Positions 25,843 to 35,927 of a stretch of 64,000 bases of DNA are shown here, one piece after another. Source of the stretch: Ectothiorhodospira mobilis (GTDB taxonomy: Bacteria > Pseudomonadota > Gammaproteobacteria > Ectothiorhodospirales > Ectothiorhodospiraceae); assembly GCF_900114895.1 (NCBI RefSeq), contig NZ_FOUO01000008.1:54540-118539 (forward strand). The letters are read 5' to 3'. Each line of letters starts with the position of its first letter. Within the stretch, counting starts at the first letter, position 1. The position numbers and the translations under genes were made by a program. Under the pieces are notes generated by a model. The model searched no databases. It had not been told where the DNA came from and was given only the letters and a program-made list of their open reading frames with translations.

Positions 25843-26388
25843 TCAGCCCCCGGCAAGGGCGGCCCCGCCATGGAGCAGACGGGCGGCCCGCAGCCGGGCA
25901 CGCAACCCCCAGGGCGTGGTATAACCGAGGTGACGGAAGCGGATGCGGCCCGCGGGGTCGACGATAAAACTGGCGGGCACCGCCCCGACCCCGAAGCGGG
26001 CGGCCAGGGCCCCGGTCTCGTCCACCAGCACCGGCTGGTGCAGGCCCCGCGCCCGCAGGTAGGCCCCCACCGCCCGGGCATCCCCCGACTGCATGGCCAC
26101 GGTGAGCACCGGCCAGTCCCGGGCGACGGCCTCGATGGCCCCCTGCTCCAGGCGGCAGACCGGGCACCAGGTGGCCCAGAAGTGCACCAGCACGGTGCGG
26201 CCCCGGTAATCGGACAGGGCCAGGGGCACCCCCTGCGGGTCCTGCCCGTAGAGGGCCGGGGCCATGCCGGAGACCAGACCCCGCTGCAGCCAGGCCTGGA
26301 GGGCCAGGAGGATCAACGCCAGGGCGGCCAGTTGCGCGCCCCGGCGCCGCCAGGCCCGGCCACGGCCGGAGGATCCCCCGCCCCTCAT
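25843..26388 (-). CDS. Membrane-anchored thioredoxin-like protein disulfide oxidoreductase (ScsD/TlpA type)
   Basis: A 181-residue redoxin with one N-terminal membrane segment (LAALALILLALQAWL) and a periplasmic thioredoxin fold. The active site is FWATWCPVC, the WCPVC version seen in ScsD/DsbE-like proteins. LSDYRGRTVLVHF and the cis-proline segment GVGAVPASFIVDP, with FRHLGYTTPWGLRARL at the end, complete the fold. It probably reduces or isomerises disulfides in the periplasm. It is divergent from nadA, with less than 95 bases between starts, and has no scs or ccm neighbours, so its partner is unclear. Confidence 0.88.
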   Translation of the reverse strand: MRGGGSSGRGRAWRRRGAQLAALALILLALQAWLQRGLVSGMAPALYGQDPQGVPLALSDYRGRTVLVHFWATWCPVCRLEQGAIEAVARDWPVLTVAMQSGDARAVGAYLRARGLHQPVLVDETGALAARFGVGAVPASFIVDPAGRIRFRHLGYTTPWGLRARLRAARLLHGGAALAGG

Positions 26389-26481
26389 GGGATGCGATCT
26401 CGATGAACAGGCATCATGGGCACCGGTCCAAGGACCAAGAGGCCCAAGACTGCCCGCAAGCCGACGGGAATGACAAGATCC

Positions 26482-27561
26482 ATGACCACAGCGAACCCAC
26501 AGCCCCTGCGCCACTTCCATGTGCCGGAAACGGCGTGGGTGGAACGACAGATGCCCCGCTTCACCGGGGCCGAACGCGAGGCGGTCCTCCAGCGCATCAA
26601 GGCCCTGCTCCAGGAGCGGGACGCGGTGCTGGTGGCCCATTACTACGTCCACGAGGACCTGCAGCGGCTCGCCGAGGAGACCGGCGGCTGCGTCTCCGAC
26701 TCCCTGGAGATGGCCCGCTTCGGCCGGGATCACCCCGCCTCCACCCTGGTGGTGGCCGGGGTGCGCTTCATGGGGGAGACGGCCAAGATCCTCAGCCCCG
26801 AGAAGCGGGTGCTCATGCCCACCCTGGAGGCGGAATGCTCCCTGGACCTGGGGTGTCCGGCGGATGCCTTCGCCGCCTTCTGTGACGCCCATCCGGAGCG
26901 CACCGTGGTGGTCTACTCCAACACCTCCGCCGAGGTGAAGGCGCGGGCGGACTACGTGGTCACCTCCAGCATCGCCCAGAGGCTGGTGGCCCACCTGGCC
27001 GGGCGGGGGGAGAAGATCCTCTGGGCCCCGGACCGGCACCTGGGCCACTACATCCGCGAGACTACCGGGGCCGACATGGTGCTCTGGGACACCACCTGCG
27101 TGGTGCACGACGAGTTCCGCGCCCGGGCCCTGGAGGACCTGCGCCGGGAGCACCCGGAGGCGGCGGTGCTGGTGCACCCGGAATCCCCGGCCCGGGTCAT
27201 CGCCCAGGCGGATGCGGTGGGCTCCACCTCCCAGCTCATCCAGGCGGCGCGGGAACTGCCCCACGAGACCCTGATCGTGGCCACCGACAGCGGCATCTTC
27301 TACAAGATGCACCAGGAGGTCCCCCACAAGACCCTGCTGGCGGCACCCACCGGCGGACGCAGCGCCACCTGCCACAGCTGCGCCCACTGCCCGTGGATGG
27401 CCATGAACGGCCTGGGCAACCTGCTCCATGTGCTGGAGCACGGGGGCAACGAGGTCCACGTGGAGGAATCGGTGCGCCAGGGGGCCCTGCGCTCCACCCA
27501 GCGCATGCTGGACTTCGCCCAGGGCCGTCAGACCCCGGTGCTGGGGCACGGGGACGCCTGA
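26482..27561 (+). CDS. nadA: Quinolinate synthase A
   Basis: A 359-residue [4Fe-4S] enzyme that condenses iminoaspartate with dihydroxyacetone phosphate to quinolinate in NAD synthesis. The cluster cysteines are visible in [20 protein letters not shown] and the C-terminal [50 protein letters not shown] and [20 protein letters not shown] are family segments. Earlier in-frame ATGs at 26470 and 26416 are possible; 26482 keeps the usual short N-terminus. The oxygen-labile cluster suits an anaerobic or microaerobic host. No nadB or nadC is adjacent. Confidence 0.94.
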   Translation: MTTANPQPLRHFHVPETAWVERQMPRFTGAEREAVLQRIKALLQERDAVLVAHYYVHEDLQRLAEETGGCVSDSLEMARFGRDHPASTLVVAGVRFMGETAKILSPEKRVLMPTLEAECSLDLGCPADAFAAFCDAHPERTVVVYSNTSAEVKARADYVVTSSIAQRLVAHLAGRGEKILWAPDRHLGHYIRETTGADMVLWDTTCVVHDEFRARALEDLRREHPEAAVLVHPESPARVIAQADAVGSTSQLIQAARELPHETLIVATDSGIFYKMHQEVPHKTLLAAPTGGRSATCHSCAHCPWMAMNGLGNLLHVLEHGGNEVHVEESVRQGALRSTQRMLDFAQGRQTPVLGHGDA

Positions 27562-27580
27562 ACCCCGACACGCGAGGCCG

Positions 27581-28531
27581 TCAGTAGACCTTCGCCTCCC
27601 CCGGGGGGCGGGTCTTGAAGAAGCGCAGGGTCCAGAGATATTGGGCCGGGTACGCCCGGATCAGCGCCTCCAGGGCGGCGTTCATGCGCGTCGCGTCCGC
27701 CACCGCATCGCCGCTGGGATAGCCCTGCAGCGGCGCCTCCAGGACCAGTTCATAGCGGTCCTCCCCGGGGTGATAGAGGGCCATGGCCGGGATCACGGGT
27801 GCGCCCCCCAGGCGGGCCAGGCGCCCCAGGGCCGGCACCGTGGCCTTGGGTACGCCGAAGAAGGGGGCGAAGACCGTGTGCGCGGGGCCCAGGTCCTCAT
27901 CCCCCAGGTAGTAGAACAGCCGCCCCCGGCGCAGGTGGCGGATGGCGGGGCGCAGGCCCTCGTGGCGGGCGAACACGATGGCCCCGTGCTGGCAGCGGCT
28001 GCGGGTGTTGATCCATTCCACCACCGGGTTCTTCAGGGGCTTGGCGAAGGAGACCCCGCCCACCTCCAGGCTCAGGCGCAGTCCGCCGAAATCCAGGGCC
28101 GGGGCATGGGCGGCGCAGACGATGACCGGCTCGCCCCGGCGCTGGCGTTGCAGCACCCCGCCCCGGTCGCGCAGCCGGATCAGGCGCCGGTGGCGCCTCC
28201 GGCCGCCGAACCAGAGCAGCGGATAGTCCACCAGGCACTGGCCGGCGATGCGGAAATGGGCGCGCAGCACCGCCTCCCGCCGGGCCTCGTCCCAATCCGG
28301 GAAGCACAGCCGCAGGTTCACCCGGGCCAGGTGACGGCGCCGCGGTGAGGTGTGCCAGGCCAGCCGCCCCGCGAGACGGCCCAGGAGCCGGGCGGCGGGG
28401 CGCGGCAGCCGCGCCAACAGCCACAGGCCGCCGATGCCGAGCCAGGTCCCCCAGTGGCGGGGATGCAGCAGGGCAGGATCGAAGGGAGGGATGCGGCGGC
28501 GGTTGGCGGCGTCGGCGAACGCCTCAGTCAT
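27581..28531 (-). CDS. Lysophospholipid / lipid A acyltransferase (LpxL/HtrB family)
   Basis: A 316-residue inner-membrane acyltransferase of the LpxL/LpxM/HtrB family. The catalytic HX4D motif is AHAPALDFGG. An N-terminal hydrophobic segment (WGTWLGIGGLWLLARLPRP) anchors it. VNLRLCFPDWDEARREAVLRAHF and GDEDLGPAHTVFAPFFGVPKATV are family segments, the latter being the usual place of the second substrate-binding motif. The family adds secondary acyl chains to lipid A on the cytoplasmic side; which chain is added cannot be told. Its ATG overlaps the end of the TPR gene by 8 bases, so the two are coupled. Confidence 0.9.
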   Translation of the reverse strand: MTEAFADAANRRRIPPFDPALLHPRHWGTWLGIGGLWLLARLPRPAARLLGRLAGRLAWHTSPRRRHLARVNLRLCFPDWDEARREAVLRAHFRIAGQCLVDYPLLWFGGRRRHRRLIRLRDRGGVLQRQRRGEPVIVCAAHAPALDFGGLRLSLEVGGVSFAKPLKNPVVEWINTRSRCQHGAIVFARHEGLRPAIRHLRRGRLFYYLGDEDLGPAHTVFAPFFGVPKATVPALGRLARLGGAPVIPAMALYHPGEDRYELVLEAPLQGYPSGDAVADATRMNAALEALIRAYPAQYLWTLRFFKTRPPGEAKVY

Positions 28532-28868
28532 GGCCGTCCTCGGCCCGGTCCAGCTCGGCCTGCACCCGCTTGCGGAAGACGCGCATCTCCTTGGCGGCCT
28601 GGATGTCCCCCCGCTCCTCCGCCACCGCGATGCCCTCGTTATAGGCCTCCATGGCCTCGTGCAGGGCCCCGCTCTCCGCCAGGGCACGGCCCAGGAGCTT
28701 CCAGGCGGCGGAATAGCCGGGATCGTGCCCCACGGCGGCACGCAGGTGGATGGAGGCCTCCCCGGGGCGCCCGTCATTGAGATAGGCGTTGCCCAGGGAG
28801 AAACGAAGCAGCTGGTTGTCCTCGCCATCGGCCAGCATCGCCTCGAAGCGTTCGATATTGGTGATCAT
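28524..28868 (-). CDS. Small tetratricopeptide-repeat protein
   Basis: A 114-residue protein made of about three TPR units: LLRFSLGNAYLNDGRPGEASIHLRAAVGHDP, then YSAAWKLLGRALAESGALHEAMEAYNEGI, then a charged helix. There is no signal peptide, so it is cytoplasmic. Such small TPR proteins are scaffolds; the partner is unknown. It overlaps the downstream acyltransferase gene by 8 bases, which suggests a shared transcript and perhaps a shared pathway. A TATACT (minus strand, 28898-28903) lies 30 bases upstream of the ATG as a possible -10 element; no good -35 element was found. (Long motifs here are quoted only to mark the repeat boundaries.). Confidence 0.82.
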   Translation of the reverse strand: MITNIERFEAMLADGEDNQLLRFSLGNAYLNDGRPGEASIHLRAAVGHDPGYSAAWKLLGRALAESGALHEAMEAYNEGIAVAEERGDIQAAKEMRVFRKRVQAELDRAEDGHD

Positions 28869-28954
28869 CACTCGTCCGCTTTCCAGAATGTGTCCCGAGT
28901 ATACCCCATGGCACGCAATACCCGAGGGGGATAGCAGGACTTGACCGGGGGAGG

Positions 28955-30409
28955 CTACTGCCGCCAGAAGGCGGGGCTGAGCAGGACCAGGACGGTGAAG
29001 ATCTCCAGCCGACCCATGAGCATGGCCAGGCTGAGCAGCCACTTGGCGGGATCGCTGAGTGCGCCGTAGTGGGCGCCCACCGTGCCCAGGCCCGGCCCCA
29101 GGTTGTTCATGCAGGCGGCCACGGCGGAGAAGGCGCTCACCTGATCCAGCCCCGTGCCCATGAGGACCAGGAGGAGGACGGTGAACACGGCCACATAGGC
29201 GGCGAAGAAGCCCCAGACCGCATCCAGGATGCGGTCGGGCACGGGCTTGCCGTCCACCTTCACCACGATGCGGGCGCTGGGGTGTACCAAGCGCACCACC
29301 TCCCGCTGCCCCTGCTTGAGCAGCAGCAGGAAGCGGATCACCTTGATGCCGCCGCCGGTGGAGGCGGCGCAGGCGCCGATGAAGCTGGCCAGCAGCAGCA
29401 TCACCGGCAAAAACCCCGTCCACAGGTGGAAATCGGCGGTGGTGAAGCCGGTGGTGGTGGCGATGGAGACGGCGTGGAAGATCCCCTGGCGCAGGGCATC
29501 CATCCAGCCCCCGGTGAGGGGATGGGTGAGCAGGTAGGCCACGCTCACCGCCGCGAGCAGGGACAAGATCTTCACATAGGTGCGCAGCTCCGCGTCCCGC
29601 CAGTAGTGGGCCAGGCCCAGGCTGCGCCAGGCGAGGAAGTGCAGGCCGAAGTTGACGCCCCCGGCGAGGATGAAGACCACCGCCACCGCCTCCACCCAGG
29701 GGCTGTCGAAATACCCCAGGCTGGCGTCGTGGGTGGAGAACCCCCCCAGGGAGACGGTGGAGAAACTATGGGCCACGGCGTCGAAGGGGGTCATGCCCGC
29801 CAGCCAGTAGCCCCCGGCGCAGGCCACGGTGAACCCCAGGTAGAGGTACCACAGGGCCTTGGCGGTCTCGGTGATGCGCGGGGTGAGCTTGTTGTCCTTC
29901 ACCGGGCCGGGCGTCTCGGCACGGTAGAGCTGCATGCCCCCCACCCCCAGCATGGGCAGGATGGCCACGGCCAGGACGATGATGCCCATGCCCCCCAGCC
30001 ACTGCAGCTGCTGGCGGTAGAACAGCAGCGCCCGCGGCAGGGCGTCCAGGCCCGTGAGCACCGTGGCCCCGGTGGTGGTAAGGGCCGACATGGACTCGAA
30101 CACGGCATCGCTGGGGGAGACCTCCAGGGCCGGATCCAGGTACAGGGGCGTGGCCCCGAAGACCCCCAGCACCAGCCAGAACAGGAGCACCACCAAAAAC
30201 CCGTCCCGCAACCGCAGGTCCCGCTGCACCCGGCACACCGGCAGCCAGATGGCGAAACCGGTGAGCCAGAGCAGACCGAAGGACTCCAGGAAGGCGTACA
30301 GGCTGCCCGTCTCGCCGTACATCCAGGCCACGGCCACGGGGGGCAGCATGGCCCCGGAGAAGAGCATCACCAGAAGGCCCAGCAGGCGTTGGACGGCGGT
30401 GAGCTGCAC
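28955..30409 (-). CDS. trkH: Trk system potassium uptake protein TrkH
   Basis: A 484-residue K+ channel subunit with the four membrane-P-loop-membrane repeats of the SKT superfamily. The selectivity-filter loops are visible as SALTTTGATVL, HSFSTVSLGGFSTHD, IATTTGFTTADF and MNNLGPGLGTVGAHY. The start is GTG at 30409, four bases after the trkA stop, with no obvious separate ribosome binding site, so it probably depends on trkA translation. It is the last gene of the long operon that begins with def. K+ uptake with TrkA is a key osmotic response, relevant if the host is halophilic (inference). Confidence 0.94.
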   Translation of the reverse strand: MQLTAVQRLLGLLVMLFSGAMLPPVAVAWMYGETGSLYAFLESFGLLWLTGFAIWLPVCRVQRDLRLRDGFLVVLLFWLVLGVFGATPLYLDPALEVSPSDAVFESMSALTTTGATVLTGLDALPRALLFYRQQLQWLGGMGIIVLAVAILPMLGVGGMQLYRAETPGPVKDNKLTPRITETAKALWYLYLGFTVACAGGYWLAGMTPFDAVAHSFSTVSLGGFSTHDASLGYFDSPWVEAVAVVFILAGGVNFGLHFLAWRSLGLAHYWRDAELRTYVKILSLLAAVSVAYLLTHPLTGGWMDALRQGIFHAVSIATTTGFTTADFHLWTGFLPVMLLLASFIGACAASTGGGIKVIRFLLLLKQGQREVVRLVHPSARIVVKVDGKPVPDRILDAVWGFFAAYVAVFTVLLLVLMGTGLDQVSAFSAVAACMNNLGPGLGTVGAHYGALSDPAKWLLSLAMLMGRLEIFTVLVLLSPAFWRQ

Positions 30410-30413
30410 GGGG

Positions 30414-31787
30414 TCAGAGGAAGGTGACGCTCACCTGGAACAGGCGCTCCACCTCGGGCACGCGGCGCTTGTCGGTGAGGAACAGGATGACGTGGTCCTC
30501 CGGCTCGATGAGGGTCTCGCCGTGGGCGATGACCACCTCCTCGCCGCGCACCAGGGCGCCGATGGTGCAGCCCTTGGGCAGGTGGATCTCCCGCACCCGC
30601 CGCCCCACCACGCGGGAGGTCTTGCGGTCGCCGTGGGCCACGGCCTCGATGGCCTCGGCGGCGCCGCGGCGCAGGCTGTGCACCGCCACCACGTCGCCGC
30701 GGCGCACGTGGGTGAGCAGGGCACCGATGGTCACCTGCTGCGGCGAGATGGCGATGTCGATGACGCCGCTCTGCACCAGCTCCACGTAGCTGGGGCGGTT
30801 GATGAGGGACATCACCGTGCGCGCCCCCAGGCGCTTGGCCAGCATGGCGGAGAGGATGTTGGCCTCGTCGTCGTTGGTGACGGCCACGTACACGTCCGTA
30901 TTCTCGATGTTCTCCTCCATGAGCAGTTCCTTGTCGGCGGCGTCCCCGCTCAGCACCACCACCTTGTCCAGATCCTCCGCCAGGGACTGGGCCCGCACCG
31001 GGTTCTGCTCGATGAGCTTGACGGAGAAATGCCGCCCCAGGGACTGGGCCAGGCGCTTGCCGATGTTACCGCCGCCGGCGATCATCAGCCGCCGGTAGGG
31101 CTTGTCCAGGCGGCGCAGCTCGCTGGTGACGGCGCGGATGTTCTTGCGCGCGGCGATGAAGAAGACCTCGTCGTCCACCTCGATGACCGTGTCCCCCTCG
31201 GGGAAGATGGGTTTTTCGCGGCGGAAGATGGCCGCCACCCGGGTCTGCACCCCCGGCATGTGGGTGGACAGGTGGCGCAGGGCCTTGCCCACCAGGGGGC
31301 CGCCGTGATACGCCCGCACCGCCACCAGGGAGACCCGACCGTCGGCGAAATCCAGCACCTGCAGGGCCCCGGGATGCTCGATGAGCCGCTGGATGTAGTT
31401 GGTGACCACCTCCTCGGGGCTGATGAGCACGTCGATGGGCAGGGATTCGGGGGCGAACAGGGCGGGATAGCCCAGGTATTCCAGGCCCCGCACCCGGGCG
31501 ATCTTGGTGGGGGTGTGGAACAGGGTATAGGCCACCTGGCAGGCCACCATGTTGGTCTCGTCGGAGTTGGTGACGGCGATGATCATGTCCGCGTCCCGGG
31601 CCCCGGCGGCGATGAGCACGTCCGGGTGGGAGGCGAAGCCGGACACGGTGCGCAGGTCCAGACGGTCCTGCAGGGCGCGGAGGATGTCGCTGCGGGTGTC
31701 CACCACCGTGATGTCGTTGGCCTCGTTGGCCAGGTTGTGGGCCACGGTGCTGCCCACCTGTCCCGCCCCCAGTATCAGAATCTTCAT
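30414..31787 (-). CDS. trkA: Trk system potassium transporter TrkA (regulatory subunit)
   Basis: A 457-residue peripheral membrane protein that gates TrkH. It has two RCK repeats, each with a Rossmann NAD(H)/nucleotide domain ([16 protein letters not shown] at the N-terminus; [20 protein letters not shown] near residue 232) and a TrkA_C domain. Its ATG overlaps the ntrX stop (ATGA) and trkH follows after 4 bases. The order ntrY-ntrX-trkA-trkH is found in many gammaproteobacteria and is consistent with the two-component system and K+ uptake being linked. Confidence 0.94.
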   Translation of the reverse strand: MKILILGAGQVGSTVAHNLANEANDITVVDTRSDILRALQDRLDLRTVSGFASHPDVLIAAGARDADMIIAVTNSDETNMVACQVAYTLFHTPTKIARVRGLEYLGYPALFAPESLPIDVLISPEEVVTNYIQRLIEHPGALQVLDFADGRVSLVAVRAYHGGPLVGKALRHLSTHMPGVQTRVAAIFRREKPIFPEGDTVIEVDDEVFFIAARKNIRAVTSELRRLDKPYRRLMIAGGGNIGKRLAQSLGRHFSVKLIEQNPVRAQSLAEDLDKVVVLSGDAADKELLMEENIENTDVYVAVTNDDEANILSAMLAKRLGARTVMSLINRPSYVELVQSGVIDIAISPQQVTIGALLTHVRRGDVVAVHSLRRGAAEAIEAVAHGDRKTSRVVGRRVREIHLPKGCTIGALVRGEEVVIAHGETLIEPEDHVILFLTDKRRVPEVERLFQVSVTFL

Positions 31788-33169
31788 CGCTCCCGGGACC
31801 TTTTCGGCTCGATGCCCAGGGCGCGCAGTTTACGATACAGGTGGGTGCGTTCAAGCCCCACGCGGGCGGATAGTTGCGTCATATGGCCGTCCACCGCCGC
31901 CATCTGCCGCAGCAGGTAATCGCGCTCGAAACGCTCCCGGGCCTCGCGCAGGGGCAGGGACAGATCCAAGGCCTCCGCCGCCGGCGGCGGGCCCTCCCCC
32001 CCCTGCACCGCCGGGTGGCTGGCCAGGGCGGCGTCCGCCTCCGCGGCCTCCACCTGCTCGTCGTTGCCCAGGATCAGCAGGCGCTGCACCAGGTTGCGCA
32101 GTTCGCGCACGTTCCCCGGCCAGGGGTGGCGCGCCAGGCGTGCGCAGGCCCCGGGGGCGAAACGGCGCCGGGGCAGACCCTCCTGCTGGTGCAGGGCCTC
32201 CACGTGGTACGCCAGCAGCGCGGGCAGGTCATCGATGCGCTGCCGCAGCGGGGGCACGTGCAGGGGCACGCCGTTGAGCCGGTAGTACAGGTCCTGGCGG
32301 AAGCGGCCCGCCGCCACGCGCTGCGCCAGGTCCTCCCGGGTGGCCGCCACCACGCGCACATCCACGGCGATGGCATCGGTGCCCCCGGCGCGGGTCATGC
32401 GCCCCGTCTCCAGGGCGGTGAGCAGCCGCCCCTGGGTGTGGGGGTCCATCTCCGCCACCTCGTCCAGGAACAGCGTGCCCCCGCCCGCCTGCTCCAGCAG
32501 GCCGTAGCGCACGCGGTGGCCCTGCTCGTGGCCGAAGAGCTCCAGCGCCGCCTCGTCGGCGTCCATGGCCCCCAGGGGGACCTCCACGAAGGGGCGGCCG
32601 GCACGGGGGCTGCAGGCGTGCAGGTAGCGCGCCAGGGTGCGCTTGCCCACCCCCGGTTCGCCGCTGAGGAGCACACCGGTGTCGTGGCGGGCGATGCGCT
32701 CCACCCGGGCGCGCAGGTCCACCATGGCGGCGCTGTCCCCCACCGGCGGGGCGTCCGGGCTCAGGCGCCGGCGCAGACCCCGGTTCTCCCGCGCCAGGCG
32801 GTCCGCCTCCAGGGCCCGCTCCACGGTGAGGGTGAGCTTGGCCAGGGACAGGGGCTTTTCCAGGAAGTCGTAGGCCCCCAGGCGGGTGGCCTCCACGGCG
32901 CTCTCCACGGTGCCGTGGCCGGACATCATGATCACCGGGCTGGGCTGCCCCCCGGCCTCGAGCCATTCCTTGAGCAGGCCGATGCCGTCCCCATCGGGCA
33001 TCCAGATGTCCAGCAGCACCAGGTCGAAGCGCCGCCGCCGGCGCTGGATGCGGGCCTCCTCCACGGTGCCCGCCACCGAGACGCGGTAGCCCTCGTCCTC
33101 CAGGATATCCCGCACCAGGCTGCGGATGTCGGGCTCGTCGTCCACCACCAGGATGTCGCTGTCTTTCAT
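31784..33169 (-). CDS. ntrX: NtrX-type response regulator with degenerate AAA+ domain (no GAFTGA)
   Basis: A 461-residue regulator: receiver domain (phospho-Asp54 in [13 protein letters not shown], Lys105), AAA+ domain and a Fis-type helix-turn-helix ([20 protein letters not shown]). Walker A is GEPGVGK (170-176) and Walker B is GTLFLDE (231-237). The segment where sigma-54 activators carry the GAFTGA loop reads [18 protein letters not shown], so that loop is deleted. Direct activation of sigma-54 polymerase is therefore doubtful, and repressor or sigma-54-independent action is more likely. The start at 33169 has GGGAGG upstream; a start at 33196 is possible. It overlaps ntrY and trkA. Confidence 0.91.
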   Translation of the reverse strand: MKDSDILVVDDEPDIRSLVRDILEDEGYRVSVAGTVEEARIQRRRRRFDLVLLDIWMPDGDGIGLLKEWLEAGGQPSPVIMMSGHGTVESAVEATRLGAYDFLEKPLSLAKLTLTVERALEADRLARENRGLRRRLSPDAPPVGDSAAMVDLRARVERIARHDTGVLLSGEPGVGKRTLARYLHACSPRAGRPFVEVPLGAMDADEAALELFGHEQGHRVRYGLLEQAGGGTLFLDEVAEMDPHTQGRLLTALETGRMTRAGGTDAIAVDVRVVAATREDLAQRVAAGRFRQDLYYRLNGVPLHVPPLRQRIDDLPALLAYHVEALHQQEGLPRRRFAPGACARLARHPWPGNVRELRNLVQRLLILGNDEQVEAAEADAALASHPAVQGGEGPPPAAEALDLSLPLREARERFERDYLLRQMAAVDGHMTQLSARVGLERTHLYRKLRALGIEPKRSRER

Positions 33170-35355
33170 GTCGCCTCCCGGTCCCCGTCCCCGCACAGCG
33201 GAAGATGGATGCCGATGACGGCCCCGCCTTCCGGCCGGTTGCCGGCCCAGACCCTGCCATTGTGTTCCTCGATGATCTTCTTGACGATGGCCAGTCCAAG
33301 GCCGGTGCCCTTGTGCTTGCCGGTCACATAGGGCTCGAACATGCGCGTCATCATCTCCTCGTCCAGGCCGCGGCCGTTGTCCATCACCCGGATCTCCACC
33401 ATCTGGCGGGCGGCCTCCTCCAGGCGGCGGGTGACGAGGGTGAGGCGGGCGTCCCCGCGCCCCTCCAGGGCCTCCAGGGCGTTCTTGATCAGGTTGTGCA
33501 GCACCTGGCGCAGGCGCCCGGCATCGGCCCGCAGGGGCGGCACGTCCGCACCCAGATCCAGCTCCAGGGCCACCGCCTGGCCGGGCTGGTCATAGAGCCC
33601 GGCCACCTCCTCCACCAGTTGGTTCAGGTCCAGGCGCTCCGGGTTCAGGGCCGGCGGCCGGGCGTAATGGCTGAAGGCGTTCACCATGGTCTTGAGGGCC
33701 TCCACCTGCTGCACGATGGTGCGCGTGGCCCGTTCCAGCACGTGGCATTCCTCCGCGCCCAGGTGGGGGCGCAGCTTGCGATCCAGCCGCTCGGCGGAGA
33801 GCTGGATGGGGGTGAGGGGGTTCTTGATCTCGTGGGCCAGGCGCCGCGCCACCTCCGCCCAGGCGGCGTCCCGCTGCGCCTGCAGCAGGGCGGTGATGTC
33901 GTCGAAGACCACCACCGGGCCGCCGCGCAGGCCGCCGCCATGGGTGAGCCAGACGCCGCGGCACATGAGCACCTTGCGGCCGTTGGCGCCAAAGGCGGTC
34001 ACCTGCTCGCTCCAGGGTTCCGGGTGTTCCTCGAGGTGGGGGGCCAGGGCCTCGCGGAAGCGGGCGGCCACGGGGGACTCGGCGGCGATCTGCTCCAGGG
34101 CATGCCCCAGGTGGCGCTCCAGGTCCACCTCCAGGATGCGCGAGGCGGCGGCATTGACGGTGCGCAGGGCCAAACGGCGGTCCAGGGCGATGACCCCGGA
34201 GGAGAGGTTCTGCAACACCGTCTCCAGGTACATGCGCTGGCTCTCCGCCAGGCGGCGGCTGCGCTCCACCTCGTCCCGGGTGGCCGCCAGGGTGGCGGTC
34301 ATGGCATTGAAGGAGCGCACGAGAAAGCCCAGCTCGTCGTTGCGGCTCACCGGCAGCTTCTTGTGGTATTCCCCCGCCGCCACGGCGCGGGTGCCCTGGG
34401 CCAGTTCCTGGATGGGGGCCACCAGGCGCCCGGCGGCGAGGATGGCGGCCCAGATGGCGGTGAGCACCGACACCAGCAGGGCCAGGGAGAGGGTGATGGA
34501 GAAGCTCTGCTTCAGCGGCGCCCGCAGGTAGGCGAAGGCCTTGTATTCGGAGAAGGCGTCCTGGACGCTGTCGGCCAGGGTCCCCATGCGCGGCGCCACC
34601 GGATACAGGGCCTGGAGGATGCGCCCGTCCCCGGCGGGGGTGCGGCTGGGCACGGGGGTCACCACGCGGATGTGCAGGCCGCTGCCATGGACCGGTTCCA
34701 GGGCGGCGTAATCGTTGCCCTGGGACAGGGTCATGAGCACCTCCCCCTCCGGCAGCAGGGGCAACTGCCGCACGGCCTCCCCGCCGGAGAAGGCGATGAT
34801 GCGGTTGTTGGCACCGAACAGGGTCAGCTCCATGGCGCCGCTGTCCTCGCGCATGTCTTGCAGCCGCAGCGCCGCCAGGGTCTCGGAGACCTCCTCCAGC
34901 TCCCGGGCCATGGAGCGGGTCTCCCGGGTGTACTGCCGCACCCGCAGGTCCAGGGAGATGCGGGAGAGCTCCAGGGCGTCCTCCAGGGCCTGCTCCACGC
35001 GCACGTCGAACCAGCTGTCGATACCCTGCTCCAGGAAGGTGATGGAGAAGTAGTAGACGACGATCACCGGCACCAGGGAAAGCCCCACGAACAGCACCAC
35101 CAGCTTGAGGGTGAGGCGCGACCCGGGTTCCATGCGCAGGGCACTGCGGGTCACCCGCAACAGGTGGTGGCCGATGACCCCGGCCAGCAGCACCAGGGCC
35201 AGGGAGTTGAACAGCAGCAGCCAGATGTAGAGGCGCTCGAAGCGCTCCGAATTCTGGGCGGCGTCGCTCATGACCCAGAGGGAGGCCAGCAGCGCCAGGA
35301 AGATGAAGCCCATGGACAGCAGCCCCAGGGGCAGGCGTCTCAGTCCAGCGGCCAT
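33166..35355 (-). CDS. ntrY: NtrY-type membrane sensor histidine kinase
   Basis: A 729-residue kinase. The N-terminus has several membrane segments (LLSMGFIFLALLASLWV, LLLFNSLALVLLAGVIGHHLL, LKLVVLFVGLSLVPVIVVYYF) enclosing a periplasmic sensing loop, and a fourth (SITLSLALLVSVLTAIWAAILA) before HAMP. A PAS domain, a phosphoacceptor helix (RLAHEIKNPLTPIQLSAERL) and an ATPase domain with NLIKNALEAL, DNGRGL and GTGLGLAIVKKIIEEH follow. It overlaps DUF4390 by 16 bases and its stop overlaps the ntrX start. In related bacteria NtrYX responds to nitrogen, redox or envelope cues; the signal here is unknown. Confidence 0.92.
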   Translation of the reverse strand: MAAGLRRLPLGLLSMGFIFLALLASLWVMSDAAQNSERFERLYIWLLLFNSLALVLLAGVIGHHLLRVTRSALRMEPGSRLTLKLVVLFVGLSLVPVIVVYYFSITFLEQGIDSWFDVRVEQALEDALELSRISLDLRVRQYTRETRSMARELEEVSETLAALRLQDMREDSGAMELTLFGANNRIIAFSGGEAVRQLPLLPEGEVLMTLSQGNDYAALEPVHGSGLHIRVVTPVPSRTPAGDGRILQALYPVAPRMGTLADSVQDAFSEYKAFAYLRAPLKQSFSITLSLALLVSVLTAIWAAILAAGRLVAPIQELAQGTRAVAAGEYHKKLPVSRNDELGFLVRSFNAMTATLAATRDEVERSRRLAESQRMYLETVLQNLSSGVIALDRRLALRTVNAAASRILEVDLERHLGHALEQIAAESPVAARFREALAPHLEEHPEPWSEQVTAFGANGRKVLMCRGVWLTHGGGLRGGPVVVFDDITALLQAQRDAAWAEVARRLAHEIKNPLTPIQLSAERLDRKLRPHLGAEECHVLERATRTIVQQVEALKTMVNAFSHYARPPALNPERLDLNQLVEEVAGLYDQPGQAVALELDLGADVPPLRADAGRLRQVLHNLIKNALEALEGRGDARLTLVTRRLEEAARQMVEIRVMDNGRGLDEEMMTRMFEPYVTGKHKGTGLGLAIVKKIIEEHNGRVWAGNRPEGGAVIGIHLPLCGDGDREAT

Positions 35356-35927
35356 GTGTACCAGTCGCTTTCGGGTTTCCAGTCGGGGAGCAGGTAGCCC
35401 CGCAGGCGCAGCGGCAGCGGCAGGGCGTCCACCCGCAGATAGGCGCGCAGGCGCACGCGGTAGTCCGTGCCCGCCTCCAGGAGGGCGGCGTCCAGCAGCG
35501 GCAGGGCCTCCACCTGTCCCATCCGGGCCAGGGCCGATTCCAGGCGCTGGAAGCTGCGCTGCACCCCGGTGTTCAGGGAGGTGAGCAGATAGAGGCGGCT
35601 GAGGGGATGGTACTCCAGGCGGTAGCCCTGGGTGAGTCCCGCCACGGTCTCGTCCCATAGCCAGTCCCGCTGGCGGGTGATCTCCACGCGCATCTCGAAG
35701 GTAAGGCGCACCCCGTTGTGCAGCGCCTCGCGCAGATTCGGCGCCAGGCGGTAATCGATGCGGGCATCCAGCAGGTAGATCCCCTCGGCGCGCTGGGTGT
35801 CCGCCCAGAGGACGCGAAAGGGCGGGGTCTCGTCGGCCAAGGCGACCATGGGGAGGCAGAGCAACAGGCAGGCCAGCAGCACCACCGCCCCGGAGCGCAG
35901 TCCGCCCTGGAAGCCCTCTCCCCTCAA
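35340..35927 (-). CDS. DUF4390 exported protein
   Basis: A 195-residue protein with a signal peptide (VVLLACLLLCLPMVALA, cleavage near ALA-DE) and a beta-rich periplasmic domain of the DUF4390 type (LLDARIDYRLAPNLREALHNGVRLTF, LEYHPLSRLYLLTSLNTG). It has no known activity. In gammaproteobacteria it is regularly found between rsmB and ntrY, as here, and has been suggested to accompany the NtrY sensor. The start codon is TTG at 35927, overlapping the rsmB stop (TTGA). Its end overlaps the ntrY start by 16 bases, so expression is coupled on both sides. Confidence 0.86.
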   Translation of the reverse strand: MRGEGFQGGLRSGAVVLLACLLLCLPMVALADETPPFRVLWADTQRAEGIYLLDARIDYRLAPNLREALHNGVRLTFEMRVEITRQRDWLWDETVAGLTQGYRLEYHPLSRLYLLTSLNTGVQRSFQRLESALARMGQVEALPLLDAALLEAGTDYRVRLRAYLRVDALPLPLRLRGYLLPDWKPESDWYTWPLD

